Below, in pieces: positions 46,724-56,551 of a stretch of DNA of 64,000 bases. A program made the position numbers and the translations under genes. Each line of letters starts with the position of its first letter. Positions within the stretch are counted from its first letter, which is position 1. The notes beneath the pieces were generated by a model that saw only the letters and a program-made list of their open reading frames with translations, was not told the DNA's origin and did not search any database. Origin of the DNA: Mesorhizobium sp. RMAD-H1 (GTDB lineage Bacteria; Pseudomonadota; Alphaproteobacteria; Rhizobiales; Rhizobiaceae); the NCBI RefSeq assembly GCF_014191375.1, contig NZ_JACHWN010000005.1, positions 186,001 through 250,000 on the forward strand. Direction: 5' to 3'.

Positions 46724-48130
46724 ATGACTTATGACGTCGTCGTCATCGGAACCGGACCCGGAGGTTACGTCGCAGCCATCAAGGCTGCTCAGCTCGGCCT
46801 CAAGGTGGCCGTGGTCGAAAAGCGCAAGACCTTCGGCGGCACCTGCCTGAACATAGGCTGCATACCGTCCAAGGCCCTGCTGCACGCTTCCGAAGTCTTC
46901 GCCGAGGCCGGCCATTCCTTCGATACGCTCGGCGTCGAGGTCGGCACGCCGAAGCTCAATCTGGAAAAGATGCAGGGGCACAAGGATGCGACCGTGAAGG
47001 CCAATGTCAACGGCGTGGAGTTCCTGTTCAAGAAGAACAAGATCGACACGTTCATCGGCACCGGCAAGGTCATGGGCGAAGGCAAGGTTTCGGTGACCAC
47101 CGACGAGGGCGCGGTGCATGAAGTCGAAACCAAGAACATCATCATCGCCACCGGATCGGATGTCGCCGGCATTCCCGGCGTCAATGTCGAATTTGACGAG
47201 AAGGTGATCGTCTCGTCAACCGGCGCGCTCGATTTCACCAAGGTCCCGGGCCGTCTCGTCGTGGTCGGCGGCGGCGTGATCGGGCTGGAACTCGGCTCCG
47301 TCTGGGCCCGTCTCGGCGCCAAGGTCACGGTGGTCGAATTCCTCGACAAGATTCTCGGAACAATGGACGGCGAGGTTTCCCGGCAGTTCCAGCGCCTGCT
47401 GGAGAAGCAGGGGATCGAATTCAAGCTCGGCGCCAAGGTGACGGGCGTCGAGAAGGCGGGCAAGGGCGTCAAGGTGGTTTTCGAACCGGTGAAGGGCGGC
47501 GACGCCGAGGCCATCGAGGCCGATGCCGTGCTGGTGGCGACCGGCCGGCGGCCTTACACGGATGGGTTGGGGCTGGAAGCCGCGGGTGTCGTCCTCGATG
47601 AGCGCGGCCGCGTGACGATCAACGATCACTGGCAGACGAGCGTGCCGGGCATCTATGCCATCGGGGACGTGGTACGCGGGCCGATGCTGGCGCACAAGGC
47701 GGAAGATGAAGGCGTCGCAGTCGCGGAGATCATCGCCGGCCAGGCAGGGCATGTGAACTACGACGTCATTCCCAGCGTGGTCTACACACAGCCGGAAGTG
47801 GCTTCCGTCGGCAAGACCGAGGAGGAGCTCAAGGCCGCAGGCATCGAATACAAGGTCGGCAAGTTCCCGTTCACCGCCAATGGCCGTGCCCGGGCGATGC
47901 TGCATACCGACGGCTTCGTCAAGATTCTCGCCGACAAGGCCACCGACCGGGTGCTTGGTGCGCATATTCTCGGCTACAATGCGGGCGAAATGATCCACGA
48001 ACTGGCCGTGCTGATGGAATTCGGCGGCTCTTCCGAGGATCTGGCGCGCACCTGCCATGCGCATCCGACCATGTCGGAGGCCGTGCGGGAAGCCGCGCTC
48101 GGCACGTTCTTCAAGCCGATCCACATCTGA
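46724..48130 (+). CDS. lpdA: Dihydrolipoyl dehydrogenase (E3)
   Basis: A 468-residue flavoprotein reoxidising the lipoyl groups of SucB. FAD-binding [15 protein letters not shown], the redox disulfide Cys41/Cys46 in [16 protein letters not shown]-binding [17 protein letters not shown], and the C-terminal [10 protein letters not shown] with the catalytic His are present. Location after sucAB marks it as the E3 of the 2-oxoglutarate complex; other E3 genes may serve pyruvate dehydrogenase. A terminator lies 70 bases downstream. Confidence 0.96.
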   Translation: MTYDVVVIGTGPGGYVAAIKAAQLGLKVAVVEKRKTFGGTCLNIGCIPSKALLHASEVFAEAGHSFDTLGVEVGTPKLNLEKMQGHKDATVKANVNGVEFLFKKNKIDTFIGTGKVMGEGKVSVTTDEGAVHEVETKNIIIATGSDVAGIPGVNVEFDEKVIVSSTGALDFTKVPGRLVVVGGGVIGLELGSVWARLGAKVTVVEFLDKILGTMDGEVSRQFQRLLEKQGIEFKLGAKVTGVEKAGKGVKVVFEPVKGGDAEAIEADAVLVATGRRPYTDGLGLEAAGVVLDERGRVTINDHWQTSVPGIYAIGDVVRGPMLAHKAEDEGVAVAEIIAGQAGHVNYDVIPSVVYTQPEVASVGKTEEELKAAGIEYKVGKFPFTANGRARAMLHTDGFVKILADKATDRVLGAHILGYNAGEMIHELAVLMEFGGSSEDLARTCHAHPTMSEAVREAALGTFFKPIHI

Positions 48131-48200
48131 TCGCTATTGCAGGCGCGGGTCGTCAGCCCCGCGCCAGCGCATCCCTGAACGGCCGTATCAACCGATGTGA

Positions 48201-48225
48201 GAAGCCCGGAGCGATCCGGGCTTTC
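48201..48225. terminator. Bidirectional terminator between lpdA and the small membrane gene
   Basis: GAAGCCCGGA, loop GCGA, TCCGGGCTTTC form a stem of about 10 bp ending in a short T-run. It lies between the convergent ends of lpdA and the gene at 48229. Confidence 0.75.
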
Positions 48226-48228
48226 CGC

Positions 48229-48465
48229 TCAACCGGGAGCCGGGGCGGTCGGGGTAGCCGGTTCTGGAGGCGACGGCGCGTTGGCGGTATCGCCGCCCGC
48301 ATAAAGGTAATAGCCGGCGATCACCAGGATGACGAGCAGGATCGCCGCAATGAGATATGTGCCCGACGGGCCGCCCCGCCTCACGGGCCGGGGCGGATCC
48401 TGCACAGTGTCATCCGGTCGGTTTTGTCTGCCCGGCTGCAGATTGGGGTCGAGAGGGTCAACCAT
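48229..48465 (-). CDS. Small single-pass membrane protein, function unknown
   Basis: A 78-residue protein. A polar N-terminus (about 34 residues, rich in Asp, Pro and Arg) precedes one hydrophobic helix (TYLIAAILLVILVIAGYYLY) and a Pro/Ala/Thr-rich C-terminal tail. No domain recognised. It is convergent with lpdA. A clear start with upstream GAGAG supports translation. Confidence 0.65.
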   Translation of the reverse strand: MVDPLDPNLQPGRQNRPDDTVQDPPRPVRRGGPSGTYLIAAILLVILVIAGYYLYAGGDTANAPSPPEPATPTAPAPG

Positions 48466-48537
48466 CGCGCTCTCCTCCGCTTGGTCGAACTGTCAAACCC
48501 AAACAATGCGGAAGGCGGCGGTTTCGTTCCCGAAAAG

Positions 48538-49620
48538 CTAATTCGTGGAACCATCCACCCTGCTTATCCGGTAGCCTTTGGCGCGCAGAAGCTCGATCAG
48601 GCCCTTCTCGCCGGGCAAGTGCAGCGCGCCGACGGCCATGAAGGCATTGCCATCATCGAGAATGGGAACGGCGCGTTCCGCCATGACGGCATTGCGCGCC
48701 TCGATCATCGTCTGCTCGAAGGCGGCGTATCCGTCCTTCGATTTTCCGTCCTCCGGCTTGAGCGATCGCAGCAAGGGCATAACCATGCCCGTATCCCCCT
48801 CGGTGTAGAGGATCAGCATGGTCTCGTGGATGTCGTCCATGCGGCTTCCCAGCGCCAGTGTCTCGACAAGCCCCTGAATGTGGAATTCGAGGGGCAGGCT
48901 CGCCATGGCGTCGAGCTGCTCGACAACCGTCTCCAGTCCCAGGAGCCGCTTGCCCTGCGCTTTCGCGTCTTCGGCAAGCTTCAGATCGAGGAAGGAGGCG
49001 CCGGCCTTCTTGCGCGCCGTCTCGCAGGCCGGTACCGCCACCAGGCTGATCAGCATCCAGGGTTTCATCCGGGAAACGGCGGCGAGCGGAATGCCGCGCC
49101 GGGCGAGCGCGGTGCGGACTGTGTCGATCCTGTCGGCCGGCAGAAGCTGCTCAAGCGTCCTGCCGTCGGTGAACATCATGAGATCCGGGCGCTCCGCCAT
49201 GGCTTTCACCGAGGCCTGCGGATCGAGGATTTCCGTCGTTTCGATGACGAGGGTCGCCGAAGCATCGAAGGCATTGCGTGCCGCCGCCGACAGATTGACG
49301 ACACGCGGATCGGCCAGATGCATGGTGCCGAAGAGATAGGAGGGGGCAATGCCGTCCTTCTCGACCTTCCATAGAAGTCCCTCGCCATTGGCCGTTGCGG
49401 CGGCCGAGGCGCGAATCGCGGCGAGCTCCTTGGGATTGTCGCTGGCAAGTTCGGCAATGAGGTCCTTGCCGGTGCATGCGGTCGTTTCCGCCTTCGCAGC
49501 CGCCGCCATCATAAGCACGACGGCAAAGGACAGGAACAGCAGAAGGTTGAAGGCGAGGACGAGCCGGAGCACGTGATCGGCGATACGGTCGGCGCGGGCG
49601 CGGGACTGGGGATTTTTCAT
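48538..49620 (-). CDS. TraB/GumN family protein
   Basis: A 360-residue protein with an N-terminal hydrophobic anchor or signal (VLRLVLAFNLLLFLSFAVVLMM) and a TraB/PrgY/GumN fold: SYLFGTMHLADPRV carries the GTMH motif and FMAVGALHLPGEKGLIELL the terminal GxxHL motif. Relatives act as putative membrane metalloproteases or pheromone-shutdown factors; the function in rhizobia is not established. The ATG at 49620 is preferred over a TTG three codons upstream. It reads in the same direction as xerC, 48 bases downstream of it. Confidence 0.82.
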   Translation of the reverse strand: MKNPQSRARADRIADHVLRLVLAFNLLLFLSFAVVLMMAAAAKAETTACTGKDLIAELASDNPKELAAIRASAAATANGEGLLWKVEKDGIAPSYLFGTMHLADPRVVNLSAAARNAFDASATLVIETTEILDPQASVKAMAERPDLMMFTDGRTLEQLLPADRIDTVRTALARRGIPLAAVSRMKPWMLISLVAVPACETARKKAGASFLDLKLAEDAKAQGKRLLGLETVVEQLDAMASLPLEFHIQGLVETLALGSRMDDIHETMLILYTEGDTGMVMPLLRSLKPEDGKSKDGYAAFEQTMIEARNAVMAERAVPILDDGNAFMAVGALHLPGEKGLIELLRAKGYRISRVDGSTN

Positions 49621-49668
49621 CACAAACAAATTACCACGATACGATGGGAGAGGTGCTCGAACGCTTCT

Positions 49669-50625
<957 letters not shown>

Positions 50626-50749
50626 CAGGCTCTCCCACCAATCTCGCCCCGACCATGCCACGGAGTTGTTACAGAGTGGTTGAGCCCTTGGCGTTTTGCC
50701 TGGGATTGGGTAAGGCCAACGCAGAGAATTGCGCGATCATGAGAAACAC

Positions 50750-51316
50750 ATGCCCAAACCTGAAAATCCAGTCCAGCTCGCCGTGATCGGCGCACCGCAC
50801 GGCACGCGCGGTGAAGTCCGGGTCAAGACGTTCACCGGCGATCCCATGGCGCTCGGCGATTACGGGCTGCTTTATGACGAGACCGGCCGCAGCTTCGAGG
50901 TGCTGGAGATCCGCCCGGCGAAGACCGTCGTCGTCGTGCGGTTCAAGGGCGTCAACAGCCGCAACGCAGCCGAAGCGCTGAACGGCACGGCGCTCTATAT
51001 CGACCGCGCGCAATTGCCGGAGGAGCTGGAGGATGACGAGTTCTACCATGCGGATCTGATCGGCCTCGAGGCGGTGGATCTCGAAGGTGCCGTAATCGGA
51101 CGGGTCACGGGCATTTTCGATTTCGGTGGCGGCGACCTGATCGAGCTCGGCATACCCGGCCGCAAGCCCTATCTGATCCCGTTCACCCAGAGCGCGGTGC
51201 CGGAGATCGATCTGGATGGCGGGCGGCTGGTGGTCGACCGGCAGGCGGCCGGTCTCGTCGCCGATGACGATCCTGAGGGTCCCGGCACGGGGCGGGACGG
51301 GCTGGAGCGCAAATGA
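50750..51316 (+). CDS. rimM: Ribosome maturation factor RimM
   Basis: A 188-residue 30S assembly factor. The RimM N-domain starts [21 protein letters not shown], and the PRC-barrel follows [16 protein letters not shown] with [11 protein letters not shown] and the PYLIPF motif. A short acidic and Gly-rich tail ends the protein. The ATG at 50750 follows GAGAAACAC; an upstream TTG in frame is rejected. The stop overlaps trmD by 4 bases. rimM-trmD-rplS order is conserved widely. Confidence 0.95.
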   Translation: MPKPENPVQLAVIGAPHGTRGEVRVKTFTGDPMALGDYGLLYDETGRSFEVLEIRPAKTVVVVRFKGVNSRNAAEALNGTALYIDRAQLPEELEDDEFYHADLIGLEAVDLEGAVIGRVTGIFDFGGGDLIELGIPGRKPYLIPFTQSAVPEIDLDGGRLVVDRQAAGLVADDDPEGPGTGRDGLERK

Positions 51317-52008
51317 GTTTCCGCGCAACGGTCCTGACGCTCTATCCCGAGATGTTTCCCGGTCCGCTCGGCATTTCGCTGGCCGGCAAGGCGCTGGCCG
51401 AGGAAAAATGGCGGCTGGAGACGGTGCAGATCCGCGATTTCGCGGAAGGCAAGCACCGCATGGTCGATGACACTCCGGCGGGTGGCGGCGCGGGCATGGT
51501 GATGAAACCGGATGTGGTGGCGCGCGCCCTCGACCATGTGGCGGACGAGCGGCCGAAGCTGCTGATGAGCCCGCGCGGCAAGCCGCTCACCCAGAAGCGG
51601 GTGCGGGCGCTTGCCGAAGGGCCGGGCGCCGTCATCCTCTGCGGGCGCTTCGAGGGCGTGGACGAACGGGTGATCGAAGCCCGTGATCTCGAAGAGGTTT
51701 CGATCGGCGATTATATCCTTTCGGGCGGCGAGACGGCGGCATTCGTCCTTCTCGACGCGGTGGTGCGGCTTTTGCCCGGCGTCATGGGCAACGAGCAGTC
51801 CGGCGAGACGGAGAGCTTTGAGACGGGGCTTCTCGAGCACCCGCATTACACCCGCCCGCAAAGCTGGGAAGGACGGCCCATCCCCGAAGTGCTCACCTCC
51901 GGCAATCATGGCGCGATCGACAAATGGCGGCGGGCGGAGGCCGAACGCATCACGCGGGAAAGGCGGCCCGATCTCTGGAAGGCTTACGAGAGAATGAAGG
52001 GCAAATGA
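51313..52008 (+). CDS. trmD: tRNA (guanine-N1)-methyltransferase
   Basis: A 231-residue SPOUT-class enzyme making m1G37 in tRNAs with G36. Motifs seen are [51 protein letters not shown] and the knot [24 protein letters not shown], with substrate-binding HYTRP near the end. Start overlaps rimM; stop overlaps the DUF4260 gene by ATGA. Confidence 0.97.
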   Translation: MSFRATVLTLYPEMFPGPLGISLAGKALAEEKWRLETVQIRDFAEGKHRMVDDTPAGGGAGMVMKPDVVARALDHVADERPKLLMSPRGKPLTQKRVRALAEGPGAVILCGRFEGVDERVIEARDLEEVSIGDYILSGGETAAFVLLDAVVRLLPGVMGNEQSGETESFETGLLEHPHYTRPQSWEGRPIPEVLTSGNHGAIDKWRRAEAERITRERRPDLWKAYERMKGK

Positions 52009-52364
52009 ACCTGATCCAGCGTCTTGAAAGTCTCTCACTTGCCCTTCTTGCTCTCGGCGCTTACTGGGCGAGCGGCGCGAGCTGGTGGGTGTTTGCCGTG
52101 TTGATTCTCGCGCCGGACCTTTCGTTTATCGCCTATTTGCGCGGCCCGCGCATGGGAGCGGTCGTTTATAATATCGCCCATAGCTGGATCGGCGTCGTTC
52201 TTCTGGCGGCACTGGGCTGGGCGATGAATTGGCGGATATGCATCGATATCGCGCTGATCTGGGCCGTGCATATCGGCGTGGACCGCGCGCTTGGATATGG
52301 ATTAAAATATCGAACGGGGTTCCGGGATACCCATCTTGGCCGTATCGGAGAAGATAACGCGTAG
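52005..52364 (+). CDS. DUF4260 membrane protein
   Basis: A 119-residue protein with three or four hydrophobic helices. [29 protein letters not shown] and [18 protein letters not shown] are the recognisable DUF4260 blocks. The function is unknown. It overlaps trmD by ATGA, so it is translated within the rimM-trmD operon, although it is not part of that operon in most bacteria. A 192-base gap with a probable promoter then separates it from rplS. Confidence 0.82.
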   Translation: MNLIQRLESLSLALLALGAYWASGASWWVFAVLILAPDLSFIAYLRGPRMGAVVYNIAHSWIGVVLLAALGWAMNWRICIDIALIWAVHIGVDRALGYGLKYRTGFRDTHLGRIGEDNA

Positions 52365-52374
52365 CTGCTACGTA

Positions 52375-52403
52375 TTGATTCATAGGCGGCGATAGTGTAT
52401 TGC
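52375..52403 (+). promoter_or_regulatory. Candidate promoter for rplS
   Basis: TTGATT at 52375-52380, a 17-base spacer and TATTGC at 52398-52403. A small hairpin (CTC-T-GGGA, loop AAAA, TCCC-GAG) follows near 52415-52434. The leader would be about 145 bases before rplS at 52557. Boxes are only partly consensus. Confidence 0.4.
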
Positions 52404-52556
52404 CCCCGCCAACTCTGGGAAAAATCCCGAGATCCACCAACCAATGAATGGTGAATTCGCTCCTGCCTCAAAAAGGGCATAGCTGTCCGGTAACGAGACT
52501 GTGCAGCAAGCGTTGGGCGCTCTGACTGTTCGAGAAGAACGAGAAGGATTGAGACG

Positions 52557-52997
52557 ATGGACATCATCCGTCAGCTTGAGGCTGAGCAGGCCGCCAAGAT
52601 CGAAGAAAAGCGCAAGCTTCCCGATTTCAAGCCGGGCGACACCGTTCGCGTGCAGGTGCGCGTCACGGAAGGCACCCGTACCCGCGTGCAGGCCTATGAG
52701 GGCGTCTGCATCGCCCGTTCCGGCTCGGGCCTCCATGAGAACTTCACCGTCCGCAAGATTTCCTATGGCGAGGGCGTCGAGCGCGTGTTCCCGGTCTACT
52801 CTCCGCTGGTGGAGGCCGTCGAGCTCGTCCGCCGCGGCAAGGTCCGCCGCGCCAAGCTCTACTATCTGCGTGGCCTGACCGGCAAGGCTGCCCGTATTTC
52901 CGAGAAGAAGGACTACCGCAAGGCCAAGGACGTAGTAGTCCCGGAAACCGGCAAGGCTGAAGCTGAAAAGCCGGCCGCGGCACCTGTCGCCGAATAA
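52557..52997 (+). CDS. rplS: 50S ribosomal protein L19
   Basis: A 146-residue L19 with the family start [40 protein letters not shown] and the block [23 protein letters not shown]. It carries a C-terminal extension of about 30 residues rich in Glu, Lys and Ala, frequent in alphaproteobacteria. GAAGGATTGAGACG precedes the ATG. An intrinsic terminator follows. Confidence 0.98.
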   Translation: MDIIRQLEAEQAAKIEEKRKLPDFKPGDTVRVQVRVTEGTRTRVQAYEGVCIARSGSGLHENFTVRKISYGEGVERVFPVYSPLVEAVELVRRGKVRRAKLYYLRGLTGKAARISEKKDYRKAKDVVVPETGKAEAEKPAAAPVAE

Positions 52998-53018
52998 GCC
53001 GGAAAACATCGAATTTCG

Positions 53019-53048
53019 AAAAAGGCGGTCTTCGGGCCGCCTTTTTGT
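53019..53048 (+). terminator. Intrinsic terminator of rplS
   Basis: AAAAAGGCGG pairs with CCGCCTTTTT around loop TCTTCGGG, with TTTTTG continuing the T-run. It starts 21 bases after the rplS stop. Confidence 0.92.
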
Positions 53049-53169
53049 TTGGCGGTAGCAGCGCCGGTCATCATTTTCTTGCAACCATGCAAGGTTTCAG
53101 ACAGGTTAAGTGCAGCGGGAGTCCGCGCGGCCATTCGGCCGATACGCAGATTTCAATGACCTGTGGCAT

Positions 53170-53196
53170 CGTCGCGCCCCGAGAAGGGGCGCGACG
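53170..53196 (+). promoter_or_regulatory. Strong hairpin upstream of the amino-acid binding protein gene
   Basis: CGTCGCGCCCC, loop GAGAA, GGGGCGCGACG form a perfect 11-bp stem 30 bases before the start at 53227. No U-run follows, so it is either a 5'-leader structure of the ABC transcript or a roadblock for upstream read-through. Function inferred only. Confidence 0.5.
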
Positions 53197-53226
53197 ACGT
53201 TGTGTGGCATGAATGGAGGGACGGGG

Positions 53227-54021
53227 ATGAACCTGAAATCGCTGTTTTCCGGTGCGCTGGTGCTGCTTCTGACGTCTCTTGCCGCCCAGGCCGGAGGCCT
53301 GCCCGACCTCGGCGGGAAAACGGTGATCGTGGCGACAGAGAATGCCTATCCGCCGCTGCAGTTCATCGACCCCAATTCCGGTCAGGCGATCGGCTGGGAA
53401 TATGATGCCATGAACGAGATCGCCAAACGGCTGAATTTCAAGGTGGTCTACCAGAACACGAGCTGGGATGCGATGATCCAAGCCGTTGCCGACGGGCAGT
53501 ACCAGATCGGCATGAACGGCATCACCATCAAGGATGATCGCAAGGAGAAGGTCGACTTCTCCGATCCCTATATGCGTTCGGAAATGTTCATGCTGGTGCG
53601 CGGCGACGAGGATCGCTTTCACGACGCCAAGAGTTTTGCCGCCTTCCAGGACGGGCTCATCGGCGCGCAGGCCGGCACGACGCCCTTCTATGTCGCGGTT
53701 TATAACGTTCTCGACGGCAATGAACAAAATCCGCGCATCAAGCTGTTCGAGACCTTCGGCGCGTCGGTGCAGGCGCTGAAGACCGGCGATGTCGATGTGG
53801 TGCTGACCGACGGAACAGCAGGCAAAGGCTATGCCGAGGCCTCCGAAGGCGCGCTGAAACTTGTCGGCGGGCCGCTCGGCGCGGAAGATTTCGGCTTCAT
53901 CTTTGCGAAAGGATCCGATCTCGCGGCGCCGGTCAATGCAGCCATCAAGACGTTGAAGGCCGACGGGACCTTCGATGCCCTGAACAAGAAATGGTTCCTT
54001 GACTATAAGCTCGGCGGCTGA
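53227..54021 (+). CDS. Polar amino-acid ABC transporter substrate-binding protein
   Basis: A 264-residue SBP_bac_3 periplasmic protein. The signal peptide (LKSLFSGALVLLLTSLAAQAG) is followed by IVATENAYPPLQFID, GWEYDAMNEIAKRLNFK and WDAMIQAVADGQYQIGMNG, the standard lobes of the family. GGAGG and GGGG lie upstream of the ATG at 53227; the frame opens 39 codons earlier but crosses the leader hairpin. It is followed by a permease gene 11 bases on. The ligand is not predictable beyond polar amino acid. Confidence 0.9.
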   Translation: MNLKSLFSGALVLLLTSLAAQAGGLPDLGGKTVIVATENAYPPLQFIDPNSGQAIGWEYDAMNEIAKRLNFKVVYQNTSWDAMIQAVADGQYQIGMNGITIKDDRKEKVDFSDPYMRSEMFMLVRGDEDRFHDAKSFAAFQDGLIGAQAGTTPFYVAVYNVLDGNEQNPRIKLFETFGASVQALKTGDVDVVLTDGTAGKGYAEASEGALKLVGGPLGAEDFGFIFAKGSDLAAPVNAAIKTLKADGTFDALNKKWFLDYKLGG

Positions 54022-54032
54022 TCTTCATCGTA

Positions 54033-54878
54033 ATGGCTGTCAGCGAGAAGAACAGAAGCCGCGACGATTTTCCCTGGTGGCTGCTCGCGGCGGGCGGATT
54101 GGCCGCGGCGGTGGCGGTGCTGATCGCGGCGAACGGCCTTTATGCCCAGATCTTCTCGGTCGTCGTGAAAGGCGTCGGCATCACGATCTTCGTGACGCTT
54201 GCCGGCTTCATGCTTGCATCGGCGCTCGGCCTTCTCCTGGCGCTGATGGCGCTCTCCGGCTCGATGGCGCTGCGCCAGATCGCCCGCTTCTATATCGAGA
54301 TCATCCGCGGCGTGCCGATGCTGGTGCTCCTCTTCTACGTCGCCTTTGTCGGCGCCCCCGCCCTCGTGGCCGCCTGGAATGCCGTGACACAGCCCTTGCA
54401 GGAAGCGGGGCTGATGCAATCCCTGCAGGTGCGCGACATATCCCTGATGTGGCGGGCGATCATCGCGCTCACCATCGGCTATTCGGCCTTCCTTGCGGAG
54501 ATATTCCGCGCGGGCATCCAGTCCGTCGATGAGGGCCAGGTGGAGGCGGCGGAGGCGCTCGGCCTGACGCGATTCCAGCGCTTCCGGCTGGTGGTCATGC
54601 CGCAGGCGCTCCGCGTCATCCTGCCGCCGTTCGGCAATGATTTCGTCTCCATGGTCAAGGATTCCTCGCTGGTCTCGGTGCTGGGCGTCGCCGACATCAC
54701 CCAGATGGGAAAAATCTATGCCTCCGGCTCCTTCCGCTTCTTCGAGACCTATTCGATCGTCGCCTATATCTATTTGCTGCTGACGGTCAGCCTGTCGATC
54801 GTCTTGCGGCGACTTGAACGAAAGCTGCGCCAGAAGGGCCGCCAAGGCGGTTCTAGAGCGCGTCGATCCATGTCGTGA
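54033..54878 (+). CDS. Polar amino-acid ABC transporter permease
   Basis: A 281-residue permease of the His/Glu/Gln/Arg family (HEQRO). KGVGITIFVTLAGFMLASALGLLLAL is the family start, EIIRGVPMLVLLFYVAFV follows, and the EAA loop is seen in VEAAEALGLTRFQRFRLVVMPQALR. It forms a transporter with the preceding binding protein, but no ATPase gene follows; the next gene is convergent and overlaps its 3' end by 26 bases. The long C-terminal basic tail ends in SRARRSMS, perhaps altered by a junction there. Confidence 0.88.
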   Translation: MAVSEKNRSRDDFPWWLLAAGGLAAAVAVLIAANGLYAQIFSVVVKGVGITIFVTLAGFMLASALGLLLALMALSGSMALRQIARFYIEIIRGVPMLVLLFYVAFVGAPALVAAWNAVTQPLQEAGLMQSLQVRDISLMWRAIIALTIGYSAFLAEIFRAGIQSVDEGQVEAAEALGLTRFQRFRLVVMPQALRVILPPFGNDFVSMVKDSSLVSVLGVADITQMGKIYASGSFRFFETYSIVAYIYLLLTVSLSIVLRRLERKLRQKGRQGGSRARRSMS

Positions 54879-55740
54879 CGGCGGCGTTTACCTCTTCCCT
54901 GCGGTCCTGCATTATCCAGTGGCCTGCGTTGGACCATAGGTCGACTTTCGACTTCGGGTGCGAGAACCATGATCGCATGCGGTCGACCTGAGCGGGATCG
55001 CGGCACAGGTGATAGAAGGGCACCGTCAGCCGTTTGCATAGGGTTGCGCTCGCCTCTCCGATGCCGACCTGGCCAGCTCCGAAGAAAAGCGGACCGAAGG
55101 ATTCGCGTACGACCGGTGTCGGCATTCCCTGAACCCGCCGCGCATGCCAGCGCTTGAATGCCGGATCGGTGGCGGGGCCGTAGGCAAGCTGGAACAGAGC
55201 CGGGACCACGACGCCGGGATCGCCGGTATTGAGGTCGTCCGCCGTCTTTTTGAAGAGTTCGGCTGCGTCACTGCCAAAACCGAGCGCCCCGTCAACGGAT
55301 ATGACGGCACTGACCAGGTCCGGTCTCTCCGCCGCTAGACGGGCCGCAATCTGCCCGCCCATTGAGTGTCCCACGATGATGAACTGCTGCCCTGGGTATC
55401 TGGTCGAGATCAACGCCTCGATGTCGGCAACGTAATCATCCGGCGCGTAGGCGCCCGACGGCATGACCTCGGACCTGCCATGGCCGCGCAGGTCGGGGGC
55501 GACGACATGATATCTGCTCTCGAACAATGGCAGCTGCCCGATCCAATCGTTGGAATCGCAAGTCCAGCCATGCAGGAGCATCACGTTCTTGCCCGTGCCG
55601 ACGTCGGTGTAGAAGAGCTTCGCCATTGGTGTCGCCGCCGGTGCGCTCCCGAAGACTTTGGTCGCCGCTGCTGCCGCAGCCGCCGCGCCAGCGAGCTTCA
55701 ACAGGCTGCGCCGGGAAAAATCATGCTGTTTGGCTTCCAT
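54853..55740 (-). CDS. Alpha/beta hydrolase with TAT-like signal
   Basis: A 295-residue exported hydrolase. FSRRSLLKLAGAA resembles a twin-arginine signal. The fold shows the oxyanion HGWTC, GHSMGG as nucleophile elbow (Ser), and NAGHWIMQDRREEV with the catalytic His; the acid residue is not certain. It resembles non-heme chloroperoxidase or epoxide-type hydrolases. The ATG at 55740 is preferred because AGAGG lies six bases ahead of it. It is divergent from hxlR and convergent with the permease, with a 26-base overlap. Confidence 0.85.
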   Translation of the reverse strand: MEAKQHDFSRRSLLKLAGAAAAAAAATKVFGSAPAATPMAKLFYTDVGTGKNVMLLHGWTCDSNDWIGQLPLFESRYHVVAPDLRGHGRSEVMPSGAYAPDDYVADIEALISTRYPGQQFIIVGHSMGGQIAARLAAERPDLVSAVISVDGALGFGSDAAELFKKTADDLNTGDPGVVVPALFQLAYGPATDPAFKRWHARRVQGMPTPVVRESFGPLFFGAGQVGIGEASATLCKRLTVPFYHLCRDPAQVDRMRSWFSHPKSKVDLWSNAGHWIMQDRREEVNAAVTTWIDAL

Positions 55741-55845
55741 TTGCATCCTCTGTCATTTGCAAAGCCTGACGTTCGGTTCCCCGGATAACGTGGACGAACG
55801 CAGGGCCCTCGCGGTTGCGCGAGTTGCGAGGAAGATATCCATCGA

Positions 55846-55885
55846 ATATCTAGGATCAAGAATGCACCTTCAGGTGCGTAGATAT
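55846..55885. promoter_or_regulatory. Palindromic operator candidate between hydrolase and HxlR genes
   Basis: GCACCTTCAGGTGC (55864-55877) is a 6-6 palindrome, with outer ATATCTA and TAGATAT arms forming a second inverted repeat. It lies 17 bases before the hxlR start and 106 bases from the hydrolase start. HxlR-type dimers bind such palindromes next to the gene they control. Confidence 0.5.
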
Positions 55886-55901
55886 ACGGAAGGATATCGG
55901 G

Positions 55902-56276
55902 ATGACGTGCCAGGTTGATGCGGTGTTCTTTGCGGATTGCGCCGCACGCTCCTTTTTCGACCAGGTTGCCAATAAGTGGTCGGTGATGATCCTCACCGTT
56001 CTCATCGAGAAGCCGACGCGCTTCAATGAGTTCAGGCGGAGGCTGGAAGGCATCACCCACAAGGCGCTCACACAGGCCCTGCGGCGCCTGGAGCGCAATG
56101 GGCTGATTGCCCGGAAGGTGCTCGCCACGTCGCCGGTTGCGGTCGAATATTCAATCACGGAACTCGGGCGTACCCTTCAGGCCCCGCTCGGGGCGGCCTA
56201 TAACTGGGCGATCAACCATTTGGATGACATCCAGCAAGCGCAAGTGGCCTATGACAGTGAAAAGCAGGGCCGGTGA
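55902..56276 (+). CDS. HxlR-family transcriptional regulator
   Basis: A 124-residue winged-helix regulator. VANKWSVMILTVLIEKPTRFNEFRRRL and ITHKALTQALRRLERNGLIARKV are the HxlR recognition segments. Two N-terminal Cys (Cys3, Cys13) could be redox or electrophile sensors, as in relatives. It is divergent from the alpha/beta hydrolase, which it most likely controls. GGAAGGAT precedes the ATG. Confidence 0.9.
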   Translation: MTCQVDAVFFADCAARSFFDQVANKWSVMILTVLIEKPTRFNEFRRRLEGITHKALTQALRRLERNGLIARKVLATSPVAVEYSITELGRTLQAPLGAAYNWAINHLDDIQQAQVAYDSEKQGR

Positions 56277-56356
56277 CCCGTTGTACCGATGTCTCTCCCC
56301 TCTAGAACAATTCTATTTGATTGCCTGAAAGGGCGAAAATTGGTAAGAACTGCCCC

Positions 56357-56473
56357 ATGAACTTCAGGAATGAATGGAACGGGCATAAAGTGTTCGTGCT
56401 GCAGGACCGCAAGCGGCTGCCGCAACGCTTTTCCGCGCGCGTTTCCGGGGCGCTCACCAGCCGACTTAGCTGA
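56357..56473 (+). other. Short ORF in the leuC leader (uncertain)
   Basis: An ATG at 56357 opens 38 codons ending TGA at 56471-56473, basic and with four Leu. A 6-bp stem TGGCAG/CTGCCA with loop CCTTTT lies at 56490-56507, between this ORF and leuC at 56552. It could be a leader peptide, but no Leu run, no strong ribosome-binding site and no terminator U-tract are seen. The rest of 56277-56551 holds nothing recognisable. Confidence 0.25.
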
Positions 56474-56551
56474 GGCACGAGCCCAGGCTTGGCAGCCTTT
56501 TCTGCCATACCCAATTTCCCTCTGCTTTGATTTCAGGAATGGACAAGACCC

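Noticed and set aside
52404-52556. L19 leader RNA of a known class
   Set aside because: A small hairpin is present, but nothing I can match to described ribosomal-protein leaders.
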